DNA of 64,000 nucleotides from Verrucomicrobiia bacterium (GTDB lineage Bacteria; Verrucomicrobiota; Verrucomicrobiia; JADLBR01; JAIBCM01): NCBI GenBank assembly GCA_019694135.1, contig JAIBCM010000001.1, positions 434,001 through 498,000 on the forward strand, read 5' to 3'. Shown piece by piece: positions 8,499-17,708 of the stretch. Position 1 is the stretch's first letter; every line of letters begins with the position of its first letter. The notes under the pieces are model-generated. The model worked only from the letters and a program-made list of their open reading frames with translations. It was not told the origin of the DNA and made no database searches. The position numbers and the translations under genes are program-made.

Positions 8499-9389
8499 TT
8501 AATAAATCGTAAAACTCGCTTCCAACATCAAATGTTCGCCTACCTGTTGCCGAACGGCATCAGAAAATTTTTCGTAAGGAGCGCAAATTTGCACGGAATT
8601 TTCAGAAACAGTTTTCAACAATTCGCTGCCCACAGTTTGATTCATGACTTCCATTTTTTCTAAAACACCATCGGAACGAATCCAAAACCGCATTTGCACC
8701 GTCCCATAACTCAACAAACTGTTTTGTCGGCGAACCATAAAGCGCCATTGCGAACCAATCAATTGATAAACTTTCGCTTTGTAGCGTCCCAGCGGCGTTG
8801 CCTCGGCTTCTACGCTTGTCTCGCCCAAAGCGGCCTCTCCCCCTTGCACAGCCGACTTTTCTTGTCGAAATGAAAGCGGCGCAGATTCCTGTTGTCGCGA
8901 AACGGTTTTTGCCAAAAAAGCTTCCCTGGCTTTACGCTTTTTTTCTTCAAACTCTGGCGCAGATAAAATCCCTTGCTCACCTGCTTTAACTTCATTTTTT
9001 GGAGTTGTTTCAGAAGGTGGTGTTTGGGACGAGGGATTTTGATTCGCCACACTTTCTGGTCTTTCAACAATTTGAATCCCAGGAATATCGCGACCTTGTT
9101 GAGTCGGTAGCATAGGATCTTCGTGTCCTGATTGCTGACTGCTCAATCGTGTATTGCGATCCGAAATAAAAGGCGCATGCTCACTCGGCTTTTCCACTTC
9201 CAGCATTTCGGCTGTGTCCATAAACCGAGGGAAAGGCTCGATCATCTGCAAAACAGGAGTTTTTTCCGATATAATAGGGGCATTCCACCGAGGCAACCAA
9301 CCTAACGTAGCACTAACAACCAAAAGCCCATGCAGCAGCAAAGAAAGAGCCGCCGCCAAAAAATAATGATGCGAATTTTGTGACATCAC
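8499..9389 (-). CDS. tonB: TonB-like energy transducer
   Basis: 296 residues. An N-terminal membrane anchor (YFLAAALSLLLHGLLVVSAT) is followed by a long Pro/Glu/Gln-rich linker (about 60-200) and a C-terminal domain of about 90 residues (GRYKAKVYQLIGSQWRFMVR...) with the spacing of the TonB/TolA C-terminal fold. The architecture and position upstream of exbB-exbD support TonB; TolA is the alternative because the classic YP motif is not clear. It is first in the operon. The start is the first of two consecutive Met codons. Confidence 0.7.
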   Translation of the reverse strand: MMSQNSHHYFLAAALSLLLHGLLVVSATLGWLPRWNAPIISEKTPVLQMIEPFPRFMDTAEMLEVEKPSEHAPFISDRNTRLSSQQSGHEDPMLPTQQGRDIPGIQIVERPESVANQNPSSQTPPSETTPKNEVKAGEQGILSAPEFEEKKRKAREAFLAKTVSRQQESAPLSFRQEKSAVQGGEAALGETSVEAEATPLGRYKAKVYQLIGSQWRFMVRRQNSLLSYGTVQMRFWIRSDGVLEKMEVMNQTVGSELLKTVSENSVQICAPYEKFSDAVRQQVGEHLMLEASFTIY

Positions 9390-9488
9390 TCTCTAAATTA
9401 ACCAAAAAAATACATATTTTCCAATCTCTCATTAAATATTATTTCAATAAAAATCGCTTGTTCCTCTTGTTGCGTCGTCTAACTTGAC

Positions 9489-12044
9489 ATGAAATTCAGT
9501 ATGTTAAGACTTTGGACTTTACCTTGGTTCATTTTGTCACTGTTTTTAGGTTCGATTTTGAGCCTAAAATCACAGCAAGTTTATTGGAAAAAACCTACAA
9601 ATGCTCTCTCCGAAAGAGAAACAACCACTCTAGAACTGGTTTTCGAAGACTGTCAGCCAGACGACACACCCGATTTACCACAAGTCAATGGTTTAAATTT
9701 TGGAACTCCTTCTTCCAGCACGCAATATTCCATGGAAAATTTTAAAATTTCCCAACGGGGCGTGCTAAGCTATCCCATTCAAGCCACGCAACAAGGCACT
9801 TTGACAATACCTGCTTTTGAAGTTAATACCAGCGAAGGTCCACTTACTGTCGAGGCTCTAACTTTGCAAGTAGGCGCAACCTCTACCCCCTCTTCCCGCC
9901 CTAATTCTTCCTTAGATCAAATCGTCTTTTCGCGAATCAACGCCAACAAAAAAAGTGTTTGGTTAGGTGAAGTGTTTACTCTCGACTATCTCCTTTTGCT
10001 ATCGCCAAATTATAATGCCCAACTCTCTGGCACACTACAATGGTCACCAGTTGGATTGGCCTTAGAAGATTGGACACAGCCCAGTCAAGTCCAAGCCCAA
10101 GTCAGCGGCGAAATGCGACAGGGCATTCAACAAGTCGCACACGCTTGTGCTTTGAAAAGCGGGGTTTTAAATTTTTCGCCAGCAGAACAAAAACTAAATA
10201 TCCAAACCGGCACACAACGCTTCGGCTTTTTTTCACGACCCAAAATGGAACAATTCACAGTTCAATCCCAGCCTTTTACTCTGGAGGTTAAAGAGCTTCC
10301 ACCAAAACCTCACGATTTCTTCGATGCAGTGGGCCAATTTCAGTTAACTTCAAAAATTGTTCCTCGTTCCGTCACCGTCGGCGAACCTATCACTTGGACC
10401 TTGGAATTGGCCGGCACAGGCAACTGGCCGGCAGAATTAACTTTGCCAGCACGTGAAGTCTCCAGCGATTTTCGCGCTATTGAACCCAAATCCAAACTGG
10501 TCAAACCCGACGGCAAACCCTTTGAAGGAACTCTCACCGAAGACGTCATCCTTATTCCAACTAAACCCGGTCACTACACCTTGGGTCCTTTAAGCTATTC
10601 CTATTTTGATCCCGAAAGATCGACTTACATCAATCTTACCACCGAACCAGTTGAAATCGAAGTGAAACCTTCCAACGCTAACGCATTCGCAGTCAATCCA
10701 CCCAATTCTTTAGAAGAAAATCTAGAAAATCAGCCAAGCTCAGAAGCGGCTCCCTCCCTACTTCCCCGGGATCCCATCGAAAAAAACGAAGCTCAAGGTT
10801 GGGTTCCTCAACCTTCACACTTTTTCTATTTTGCCGCCTCACCTCTCCTTGCTTTTTTCGCTTGCTGGATCACTTTGGCTTTTCGTCGCTCTTGTCTCAC
10901 CGATCCGAATGCGCCTCGCAAACAAGCGAAATCACAACTTCAACTTTTACTCAAACATTTCTCCACTCATTCTCATGAAGAAATTAATCAACAGCTCATG
11001 AGCTGGCGTCATCACACTGCCCAACTTCTCAACATCACCCACGCCACACCGACTGCCGAAGAAGTGCATAAAAAAATCAGTTCACTTTACAACTTTGAAA
11101 TAGCTGAAACATGGCGACAACTTTGGCAACAAACCGATTCCTATTTATTTTCTCAACAAAACCGTCTCTCTACCGAATGGCAGCAACAAGCACGACAAGC
11201 GTTAAATCCCATTAACCTGCCACGTCAATCTTTCTGGCGATTATTTTTACCAAAAAATCTGCTACCCGCTTTCATCTTTTTTTTCTTTCTTGGCTCATCT
11301 TTAGTCCACGCCCAAAATGAAACTGATGCTCTTAACGACTATAACCAAGGCGATTTCAAAAAAGCGGAAAACCAACTCACCACCCAGTGGAACCAAAACC
11401 CCAACAACTGGGCTGTTAGAAACAATTTAGCGCTTGCTCTAGCTCAACAAGAAAGATGGCCTGAAGCCACCTCGCATTGGATCGCAGGTCGTTTACTCAA
11501 TCCCAGAGAAACATCCATCGCATGGAACCTGCCCCTCGGCTTGCAACATTCAGAATTTGTGGATTCACCTCAACTTAATTTTTTAAATTCTCACTCCTTT
11601 TTTCTTCTCGCTTCTCCCGCAGAATGGCAATGGCTTTTTTTACTAGGAATTTTCGCTTTCACTTTAAGCCTCATTCTGCTCATTTTCCGGCGCTACCGCC
11701 TTACACAAAATCAATCCTTCTTCATAAACCGTTGGATTATTTACTTTCTTCTATTTCTCAGCTTAGGGACAGGATCGTTGGCCTGGTTTGGCTGGAAAAA
11801 TTACGATATCTTAGCCAACCCCAACGCCGCTTTGATCTGGCAAACTGCTCAACTTCACTCCATTCCCACTGATGTTGATGAACAGACCAGTCATGAAATT
11901 TCATCTGGAACTTTAGTGATTGTGAAAAAAAGTTTCTTAAACTGGTTAAAAGTAGAGCTAACCAATCAAGAAAACGGTTGGATTCGTCGCGACTCTCTTA
12001 TCTCTCTCTATCAATCACCCACCTCTTTCTCTGTAAAAAAATAA
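9489..12044 (+). CDS. BatD-BatE fusion protein (Bat aerotolerance family)
   Basis: 851 residues. After a signal peptide (to about residue 28) comes a BatD-type region (about 29-430), a tandem of beta domains with the family-like PRSVTVGEPITWTLELAGTGNWP segment. A membrane helix follows near 445-465. A second part opens with another hydrophobic, signal-like helix (LPAFIFFFFLGSSLVHAQ) and continues with a TPR-like module (DALNDYNQGDFKKAENQL...NNLALALAQQERWPEA), two more helices and a C-terminal SH3-like domain (VIVKKSFLNWLKVEL). That second half is the usual layout of BatE, normally a separate protein. BatA, BatB and MoxR partners are not in the window. No SD sequence precedes the ATG. Confidence 0.75.
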   Translation: MKFSMLRLWTLPWFILSLFLGSILSLKSQQVYWKKPTNALSERETTTLELVFEDCQPDDTPDLPQVNGLNFGTPSSSTQYSMENFKISQRGVLSYPIQATQQGTLTIPAFEVNTSEGPLTVEALTLQVGATSTPSSRPNSSLDQIVFSRINANKKSVWLGEVFTLDYLLLLSPNYNAQLSGTLQWSPVGLALEDWTQPSQVQAQVSGEMRQGIQQVAHACALKSGVLNFSPAEQKLNIQTGTQRFGFFSRPKMEQFTVQSQPFTLEVKELPPKPHDFFDAVGQFQLTSKIVPRSVTVGEPITWTLELAGTGNWPAELTLPAREVSSDFRAIEPKSKLVKPDGKPFEGTLTEDVILIPTKPGHYTLGPLSYSYFDPERSTYINLTTEPVEIEVKPSNANAFAVNPPNSLEENLENQPSSEAAPSLLPRDPIEKNEAQGWVPQPSHFFYFAASPLLAFFACWITLAFRRSCLTDPNAPRKQAKSQLQLLLKHFSTHSHEEINQQLMSWRHHTAQLLNITHATPTAEEVHKKISSLYNFEIAETWRQLWQQTDSYLFSQQNRLSTEWQQQARQALNPINLPRQSFWRLFLPKNLLPAFIFFFFLGSSLVHAQNETDALNDYNQGDFKKAENQLTTQWNQNPNNWAVRNNLALALAQQERWPEATSHWIAGRLLNPRETSIAWNLPLGLQHSEFVDSPQLNFLNSHSFFLLASPAEWQWLFLLGIFAFTLSLILLIFRRYRLTQNQSFFINRWIIYFLLFLSLGTGSLAWFGWKNYDILANPNAALIWQTAQLHSIPTDVDEQTSHEISSGTLVIVKKSFLNWLKVELTNQENGWIRRDSLISLYQSPTSFSVKK

Positions 12045-12116
12045 AATCCCATAACACAGAATTTTGAGTTTGGTCACCAATCAATTATAGGCTAACATAC
12101 ACAAGGTTTGTTTACC

Positions 12117-12188
12117 GGGTCTATAGCTCAGCGGTAGAGCAGGGGACTCATAATCCCTTGGTCGCAGGTTCGAACCCTGCTGGACCCA
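12117..12188 (+). tRNA. tRNA with CAT anticodon (probably tRNA-Ile2, or elongator Met)
   Basis: A 72-nt cloverleaf: acceptor GGGTCTA / TGGACCC with discriminator A, D arm GCTC...GAGC, anticodon stem GGGGA / TCCCT with loop CTCATAA (anticodon CAT), and T arm GCAGG TTCGAAC CCTGC. The anticodon stem-loop and variable region are much closer to E. coli ileX (lysidine-modified tRNA-Ile) than to elongator Met as I recall them, and the three G:C pairs of an initiator stem are absent. The identity would be settled by comparing with the other CAT tRNAs of the genome. CCA is not encoded. Confidence 0.93.
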
Positions 12189-12205
12189 CTTTTATTTTTT
12201 CGCTC

Positions 12206-13285
12206 TCACTTTTGCTGACGAATCCAATTAATCACCAACAATAATTCTTTCTGTTCCAATTCAGAAAGTGGAGAGTGAATTAAAATATTTTCTGCCTCCT
12301 CAAAAAGCTGCTGCATTTTTTCATTCAATACTTCCACAGCGCCAGATTTTTGTATCAACTCATGGATTTGATAAACTGAAGTTTTGCCCAAACCCGGCTT
12401 TAAACACAATTGCAACATAGCACGATCGGTATCACTCAAATTTTCATAAGCCGCTCGTAATAAAAAAGTCTTCTTCCCCTCTAAAATATCACTTTGAAAC
12501 ATGACATCATCCCAATCAAAATGTTGAAATTCCAATAGATCATTTTGAATTTGAAATGCCATACCAATCGGTCGAGCAAAAGTCTCCAAAGCAAATAATT
12601 TCTCTTCTTTTCCCCCGCCCCATAACGCTCCTAATAACAAAGGACATTCAATAGTATAGCGAGTGGTTTTTTTATGGTACATTTGTTCAATATCCGAGAA
12701 ATTTATCCTCCCCAGTTCACTCGCGCTTAACAAAATATCATGCACCTCTCCCATACCCGTCTCAGTCACATATGATAAAAATTTCTGTAACGCCTCTTGC
12801 TTCAATGGGGAACCTTCCACTGCTCGGGAAAAAGTTTCAATCGCCAAAACCAACAAAATATCACCCATCACCAACGCAATATTTTGTCCTATTCTTTCTT
12901 TTTGAAAACGATTGCCTTGCTTTAATTCGATTAATTTATGGAAGGTTGGCAATCCCCGACGCTTTTCACTTTGATCAATAATATCATCATGAATTAAAAT
13001 AAAAGAATGCAATAATTCCAAAGCGGCTGCCATTTGCCATAAATCTGATGCAATTTTTCCCTCGCGAGTGAAAATGCGATAGGAAGCTAGAAACAATATC
13101 GGACGAATGCGTTTAGCTCGTCGAGACGCAAATTCCACCACATCATAATAGAGCGGTTCAAAAAAATCATTTCGACTAAAACGCGCCTGATGCGAAAGAA
13201 AAAAAATTTGCCAAAACCGTTCAAATTCCGACTGCAATTGAACGAGTGATTCCTGCGTTAAACCGAGCGAATCGGAAGCTTTCAT
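12206..13285 (-). CDS. Polyprenyl synthetase (trans-isoprenyl diphosphate synthase)
   Basis: 359 residues of the trans-prenyltransferase family, which adds isopentenyl units to allylic diphosphates. The first aspartate-rich motif is intact (LIHDDIIDQSEKRRGLPTFH). The second region reads FQIQNDLLEF, with Asn and Glu in place of the outer Asp residues of DDxxD, followed by WDD and the conserved EGKKTFLL. That may change metal binding or be the normal form in this subgroup. Chain length of the product cannot be told from sequence by eye. It lies convergent to the CAT tRNA. Confidence 0.85.
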   Translation of the reverse strand: MKASDSLGLTQESLVQLQSEFERFWQIFFLSHQARFSRNDFFEPLYYDVVEFASRRAKRIRPILFLASYRIFTREGKIASDLWQMAAALELLHSFILIHDDIIDQSEKRRGLPTFHKLIELKQGNRFQKERIGQNIALVMGDILLVLAIETFSRAVEGSPLKQEALQKFLSYVTETGMGEVHDILLSASELGRINFSDIEQMYHKKTTRYTIECPLLLGALWGGGKEEKLFALETFARPIGMAFQIQNDLLEFQHFDWDDVMFQSDILEGKKTFLLRAAYENLSDTDRAMLQLCLKPGLGKTSVYQIHELIQKSGAVEVLNEKMQQLFEEAENILIHSPLSELEQKELLLVINWIRQQK

Positions 13286-13345
13286 TAAGCTTCACGATAA
13301 AACGACAAAAAAAAAGTGCAATTCAAATGCAAAAATAATGAAATC

Positions 13346-14125
13346 TTATCGAATAATTCCTCGCTGTGAATGACGAATGAAATGAAGCAAATGCTTGATT
13401 TCTTGCGAGGCCTGGATTTCATCTTCAATTTTATCCAATGCCTGAGTAGTATTATAACTACCCCCATAAAGCCATTTAAAAGCCTGTTTTAAATCCTGTT
13501 GAACAGATTCTTCCACTCCTTGCCGCTGTAATCCCACCGTATTAATCGAACGAATAGCTGCTGGATTTCCATCTGCAATCATAAATGGGGGCACATCTTG
13601 AACAATCTTCGCGCAGCCGCCCACAATACTTAGTTTGCCCAAACGACAAAATTGATGCACTGCACTTAATCCGCCAACAATTGCATAATCTTCCATAATC
13701 ACATGACCCGCCAACGTGCCGTTATTGGAAAAAATACAATAATTTCCCACGACACAATCATGAGCAACATGAGCATATGCTAATAAATTATTAAAAGAAC
13801 CTACCACCGTTCGACTGCCTGGAGCGGTGCCGCGATTGATCGTAACAAATTCTCGAAAACAATTTTGATCACCAATCTCTAGATAAGTCGGTTCCTCTTG
13901 ATATTTTAAATCCTGTGTCCTTCCGCCAATCGAACAAAATGAGTAAAATTCATTCTCTTCTCCAATCTTCGTCGGTCCCGCAATGACCACATGCGAATGT
14001 AAATAGCAACCCTTTCCCAATTTCACTCCATCATGAATCACGCAATAAGGACCAATCACCACCTCATCACCAATTTCTGCCTTGGGACTTACCATGCTTG
14101 TCGAATGAATTTTTGTCGCCGCCAT
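13346..14125 (-). CDS. lpxA: Acyl-ACP--UDP-N-acetylglucosamine O-acyltransferase
   Basis: About 259 residues. This is the first enzyme of lipid A synthesis, adding a hydroxyacyl chain to UDP-GlcNAc. It shows the left-handed beta-helix hexapeptide repeats (IGDEVVIGPYCVIHDGVKLG, IGEENEFYSF) and the catalytic His region LAYAHVAHDCVVGNY. The C-terminal helical domain starts near INTVGLQRQGV. The start MAATKIHSTS (14125) is four bases after the lpxC-fabZ stop, so the two are coupled; the frame extends to 14149 but would overlap. Confidence 0.95.
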   Translation of the reverse strand: MAATKIHSTSMVSPKAEIGDEVVIGPYCVIHDGVKLGKGCYLHSHVVIAGPTKIGEENEFYSFCSIGGRTQDLKYQEEPTYLEIGDQNCFREFVTINRGTAPGSRTVVGSFNNLLAYAHVAHDCVVGNYCIFSNNGTLAGHVIMEDYAIVGGLSAVHQFCRLGKLSIVGGCAKIVQDVPPFMIADGNPAAIRSINTVGLQRQGVEESVQQDLKQAFKWLYGGSYNTTQALDKIEDEIQASQEIKHLLHFIRHSQRGIIR

Positions 14126-14129
14126 GATC

Positions 14130-15443
14130 TTATTCGTCGATAAAAGCAAACGTCATTTCGCCTTCAGAAACAATCTCTCCATTAACCAAACACTGTCCCC
14201 ACGCTTTTCCAATATTTTTTCTCGCGCGCAATAGCTCCACCTGCAAAATAACCGTGTCACCCGGTAATACTGGCTTGCGAAACTTGACCTTGTCCGCGCT
14301 CATAAAATAGCCAATATTTCCCGCAGAACCCTTTTGACGCAATAACAGAAGACTTGCCACTTGAGCCAAAGCTTCGATTTGCAAAACCCCAGGCATAATC
14401 GGATGCCCCGGAAAATGCCCTTCAAAAAAAGGCTCGTTAATCGATACATTTTTAATGGCTATGACTTTACTATCCCCTTCGAACTTTAAAATGCGATCGA
14501 CTAATAAGAAAGGATAGCGATGAGGCAGAATTCGCATAATCTCATTAATATCTAAAGCTCCCTCACCTACTGGAATATTTTCGACAGGAAAACTTTGTGC
14601 TTCACGCATCTTTAATTCTTTGGCTAAAGCCTTCGCCAGCTCCACATTGAGAGCATGACCGGTGCGAATTGCAATAATCTGTGCCTTCAACCGCTTGGGA
14701 AAAAGCGCCAAATCGCCAATAATATCAAGCACCTTATGTCGCGCAAATTCATTGTCATAACGCAAGGGTTCCTTCGACAAAATATTACCATCACGAATCA
14801 CTACCGCATTCTCCAAACTCCCACCCTTAATGAGACCCTTGTTCATCAAACTTTGAACCTCCTCATAAAAAACAAAAGTTCGCGCTCCACCTATTTCTTC
14901 AGCATAAGTCTTCGTATCATAAAGATAACGACAAAACTGCGTGTGCCACTTGGTATGAGTTACATTTGTACAATTAATTTCAAACTCTTTCGCTGGCAGC
15001 GCCGCCAAAACACCACCATCCTTACCTCGCACAAACAAAGGCTGTTTTAACTCAAAATAATCTCGCGACGCTGCTTGCTCGATCACTCCCGCCTTTTGAA
15101 TCATCTCTACAAATGGTCTCGCGCTCCCATCGCCAATGGGCGGCTCCATAGCATCCATCTCAATAATCGCATTATCTACATCCAGCCCTCGCAACGCCGA
15201 CAACACATGCTCCACCGTATGCACTTTCACATTACCTTCAGCAATGGTAGTAGCTCGCTCCACCTGCTTCACATGATCCACGTGGGCATGAATCACCGGC
15301 TCATCCTTCAAATCCATCCGTTTAAAAATAAAACCGCTATTTTCTGCAGCGGGTTGCAATGTCAATGTCACCGCATGCCCCGTATGCAAAGCCAAACCCT
15401 TTATTGCAACCGTTTTGCCCAATGTTTTTTGTAACTCAGCCAT
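14130..15443 (-). CDS. lpxC/fabZ: Bifunctional LpxC deacetylase / FabZ dehydratase
   Basis: About 437 residues. The N-terminal part (1-300) is the zinc deacetylase LpxC, the committed step of lipid A synthesis: [20 protein letters not shown] (zinc His), the [16 protein letters not shown] segment and [12 protein letters not shown] (the other zinc ligands). The C-terminal part is FabZ, 3-hydroxyacyl-ACP dehydratase: [15 protein letters not shown] and [22 protein letters not shown]. This fusion is known from Bacteroidota, Chlorobi and Verrucomicrobiota and is a useful lineage marker. Start 15443 ([12 protein letters not shown]) is preferred over 15476 because LpxC normally opens at 'QKTL'. Confidence 0.95.
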   Translation of the reverse strand: MAELQKTLGKTVAIKGLALHTGHAVTLTLQPAAENSGFIFKRMDLKDEPVIHAHVDHVKQVERATTIAEGNVKVHTVEHVLSALRGLDVDNAIIEMDAMEPPIGDGSARPFVEMIQKAGVIEQAASRDYFELKQPLFVRGKDGGVLAALPAKEFEINCTNVTHTKWHTQFCRYLYDTKTYAEEIGGARTFVFYEEVQSLMNKGLIKGGSLENAVVIRDGNILSKEPLRYDNEFARHKVLDIIGDLALFPKRLKAQIIAIRTGHALNVELAKALAKELKMREAQSFPVENIPVGEGALDINEIMRILPHRYPFLLVDRILKFEGDSKVIAIKNVSINEPFFEGHFPGHPIMPGVLQIEALAQVASLLLLRQKGSAGNIGYFMSADKVKFRKPVLPGDTVILQVELLRARKNIGKAWGQCLVNGEIVSEGEMTFAFIDE

Positions 15444-15481
15444 ATTCGTAGCAGCATCTAACACACTTCTAGACAAGTAAG

Positions 15482-15600
15482 AAGGAAAAAGTAAGAAGTT
15501 TGGGAGGGTGAACCTCCGGCAAGCCGGCTCAACTTCTTCCTTCTTACTTCTTACCTCTCACTTTTTGCTTCTCACTTCTTACTTCTTACTTTTTACTCCT
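15482..15600. repeat. Structured element and CTTCTTA-type tract between lpxC/fabZ and tmk
   Basis: AAGAAGTT (15493-15500) and AACTTCTT (15531-15538) bracket two small hairpins, GGAGG/CCTCC (15503-15517) and CCGGC/GCCGG (15516-15527). A pyrimidine tract with repeated CTTCTTAC units continues to about 15600 and ends ten bases before the tmk ATG. It may be a small palindromic repeat or slippage-prone tract; no gene is visible. Confidence 0.6.
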
Positions 15601-15605
15601 CCTTT

Positions 15606-16268
15606 ATGACCGGTTGTCTCATCACATTTGAAGGATCCGAAGGCTGCGGAAAAAGCACTCAAATCCAACTTCTCATGGAAAAATTCAAAGCCCAAGGACA
15701 AACCGCACTCTTAACTCGTGAGCCGGGCGGCACTCGACTTGGAGAACACATCCGTCATCTTCTAAAATTCTCCACCGCGGGTAAAGGCATGGTGCCCGAA
15801 GCTGAACTTTTACTTTTTTGCGCCAGTCGCGCCCAACATTATCGCGAACTCATTAAACCTGCCATCGAAGCGGGAAAAATCGTCATCTGCGACCGCTTCC
15901 TTGATTCTACCACCGTTTATCAAGGTCTCGCTCGCGGCATTCCCATTCACTTGATAGAAGCCGCTCACCAAATCACCCTCGGCGATTTTCGCCCTCACCT
16001 CACTCTTCTTTTAGATATGGACGCCGAAAAAGCACGCCTTCGCGCCCTACGACGCGTTCGCCCTGCTTACGTGGGAGAAGATCGCATGGAAATTGAAGAA
16101 CCCGCTTTTTATCAAAAAGTGCGAGAAGGCTATCTCCAAATCGCAAAAAAAGAAAAACGATTTCATATCATTAATGCCGACATCACTCCGGAAGAATTGG
16201 CACAACACATTTGGAAAGAAATCTCACATGTCCTTGACCATTGTCCATGCCCTGAACCGTCTCATTAG
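15606..16268 (+). CDS. tmk: Thymidylate kinase
   Basis: 220 residues. It phosphorylates dTMP to dTDP. The P-loop FEGSEGCGKST is at residues 8-18, followed by TREPGGTRLGEHIR and the DRFLDSTTVYQG motif, then a LID region (RALRRVRPAYVGEDRMEIE). Length is normal. The gene opens a plus-strand run of housekeeping genes and overlaps holB by 41 bp. No SD sequence is apparent upstream of the ATG. Confidence 0.95.
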   Translation: MTGCLITFEGSEGCGKSTQIQLLMEKFKAQGQTALLTREPGGTRLGEHIRHLLKFSTAGKGMVPEAELLLFCASRAQHYRELIKPAIEAGKIVICDRFLDSTTVYQGLARGIPIHLIEAAHQITLGDFRPHLTLLLDMDAEKARLRALRRVRPAYVGEDRMEIEEPAFYQKVREGYLQIAKKEKRFHIINADITPEELAQHIWKEISHVLDHCPCPEPSH

Positions 16269-17112
16269 CTCTTACCATTCCGGCCAGCTCGCCCACGCCT
16301 ACGCCATGATTGGTGAGCCTCAAGAAATTAAAAATCAATTGCTTGAACCTTTCCTTAAAGAACTGCTCCAAACAGACCCATTTCCCCATCCTGACGTTCA
16401 CATCGTTCAGCCGGAATCTAAAACTAGACAAATACGAGTCGAAACCATACGTAACCTTATTTCCCAACTCAACCAAACCTCATTTCTTGGCGGATGGAAA
16501 ATCGCTATTCTTGACGAAGCGGAACGATTACGACAAGAAGCCGCTAACGCTTTTCTTAAAACCTTGGAAGAACCACCCCATAAAACCCTCATCCTTCTTT
16601 TAACCGCTCGCCCCTCACAACTCCCCACCACTATCCTCTCGCGTTGTCTCATCCTACGACTCCAAACCTCTTCTCTAAAAACCGCTCCAGATTCTTTAAA
16701 AACCGTCATTGAAAAATGGAACAAAATAGAAAATAAAGAAGTCCCAGACAAAACGTTCTCCGATTCTTGGGTCGAATCTTACCTTCTCCTTAACTCCTGC
16801 CTGAACTATTTAAAAGAAATCCGAGAAACTTTAGAAAACGAAGCTCAAAAAGAAATTCAACACGCTAAAGAAAGTGGATTGGAAGGCGATGCATTAAACG
16901 AAATTGAGAAAACTGCCACTGCTCAAATTGAAACCCATTACCTTGCGCAACGCCAACAACTCCTTTCTTGGCTTTGCGAATCATTGCCTCGAAAAAAGTC
17001 TATCATTAACCTTTTCGATCAAACTCAAAAAGCGCTAATAAAAAATTTGCCTGAAATATTTGTCTTGGAACGGCTATTTTTAAAGCTAATTTTAGCCCTA
17101 TCCCCTAAATAA
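16228..17112 (+). CDS. holB: DNA polymerase III subunit delta'
   Basis: About 294 residues. This clamp-loader subunit opens HSGQLAHAYAMIGEP, the usual delta' position of a degenerate P-loop (no GKS/T). The Walker B-like WKIAILDEAERLRQEAANAFLKTLEEPP and the sensor-1 ILSRC motif are present. The open frame reaches back to 16093 within tmk, but MSLTIVHALNRL at 16228 is the family-like start. The tmk-holB arrangement is common in bacteria. The C-terminal domain is poorly conserved, as is usual. Confidence 0.88.
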   Translation: MSLTIVHALNRLISSYHSGQLAHAYAMIGEPQEIKNQLLEPFLKELLQTDPFPHPDVHIVQPESKTRQIRVETIRNLISQLNQTSFLGGWKIAILDEAERLRQEAANAFLKTLEEPPHKTLILLLTARPSQLPTTILSRCLILRLQTSSLKTAPDSLKTVIEKWNKIENKEVPDKTFSDSWVESYLLLNSCLNYLKEIRETLENEAQKEIQHAKESGLEGDALNEIEKTATAQIETHYLAQRQQLLSWLCESLPRKKSIINLFDQTQKALIKNLPEIFVLERLFLKLILALSPK

Positions 17113-17203
17113 AATAATACTTTAACATTAAAGCTGTACTCGCTTCTAGTTAAATTACTTTTTCCCATTGACCGATTTAAAAAACCTTTCACAATCTCTC
17201 CTT

Positions 17204-17674
17204 ATGGAGATTAAGGAAATTAAACATATCATCGATCTCATGACAAAAAACAATTTGTCAGAATTCGATCTCGAGCGTGAAGGTTTCAAAATTCGTATCA
17301 AGCGTGGCAGTCACGAAGCCATTACTCCCACTGTTTCTGTCTTACCTTCGTCCGCCCCCGCATTAGCCGCTCACGCCACTCCCACACCCGTGGCTGTCGC
17401 TCCAGTCCCCACTTCCTCTGCTCCTGCTACGAATACAAAAGATATCGTTTCCCCCATGGTTGGCACTTTTTATCGAACTCCCTCTCCCGATTCTCCTCCC
17501 TACGTTGATGTCGGTCAACAAGTCAACGAAGAGACTGTCGTTTGCATTATTGAAGCCATGAAAGTTATGAACGAAATTAAAGCAGAAATGCGCGGCGTTA
17601 TCGTTGAAGTTCTCACAGAAAACAATAAACCCGTTGAATTTGGGCAACCCCTTTTCCGCATTCAACCTCTTTAA
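17204..17674 (+). CDS. accB: Biotin carboxyl carrier protein of acetyl-CoA carboxylase
   Basis: About 156 residues from the preferred start MEIKEIKHIIDLM (17204), which matches the usual AccB N-terminus; an in-frame TTG at 17168 would add 12 residues. A Pro/Ala-rich linker (about 50-75) leads to the biotinyl domain with the lysine motif CIIEAMKVMNEI. It presents carboxybiotin between AccC and the carboxyltransferase for fatty acid synthesis. accC follows after 34 bp, as in most bacteria. Confidence 0.93.
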   Translation: MEIKEIKHIIDLMTKNNLSEFDLEREGFKIRIKRGSHEAITPTVSVLPSSAPALAAHATPTPVAVAPVPTSSAPATNTKDIVSPMVGTFYRTPSPDSPPYVDVGQQVNEETVVCIIEAMKVMNEIKAEMRGVIVEVLTENNKPVEFGQPLFRIQPL

Positions 17675-17708
17675 GTCAGTAGTTTTTCTTTTTTTCTAAC
17701 CCCCTTCT

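Noticed and set aside
12117-12188. Initiator tRNA-fMet
   Set aside because: The acceptor begins with a paired G-C and the anticodon stem lacks the three consecutive G:C pairs next to the loop that mark initiators.
15531-15600. Repeated CTTCTTAC units as a CRISPR array
   Set aside because: The units are short, nearly contiguous and lack spacers and cas genes.
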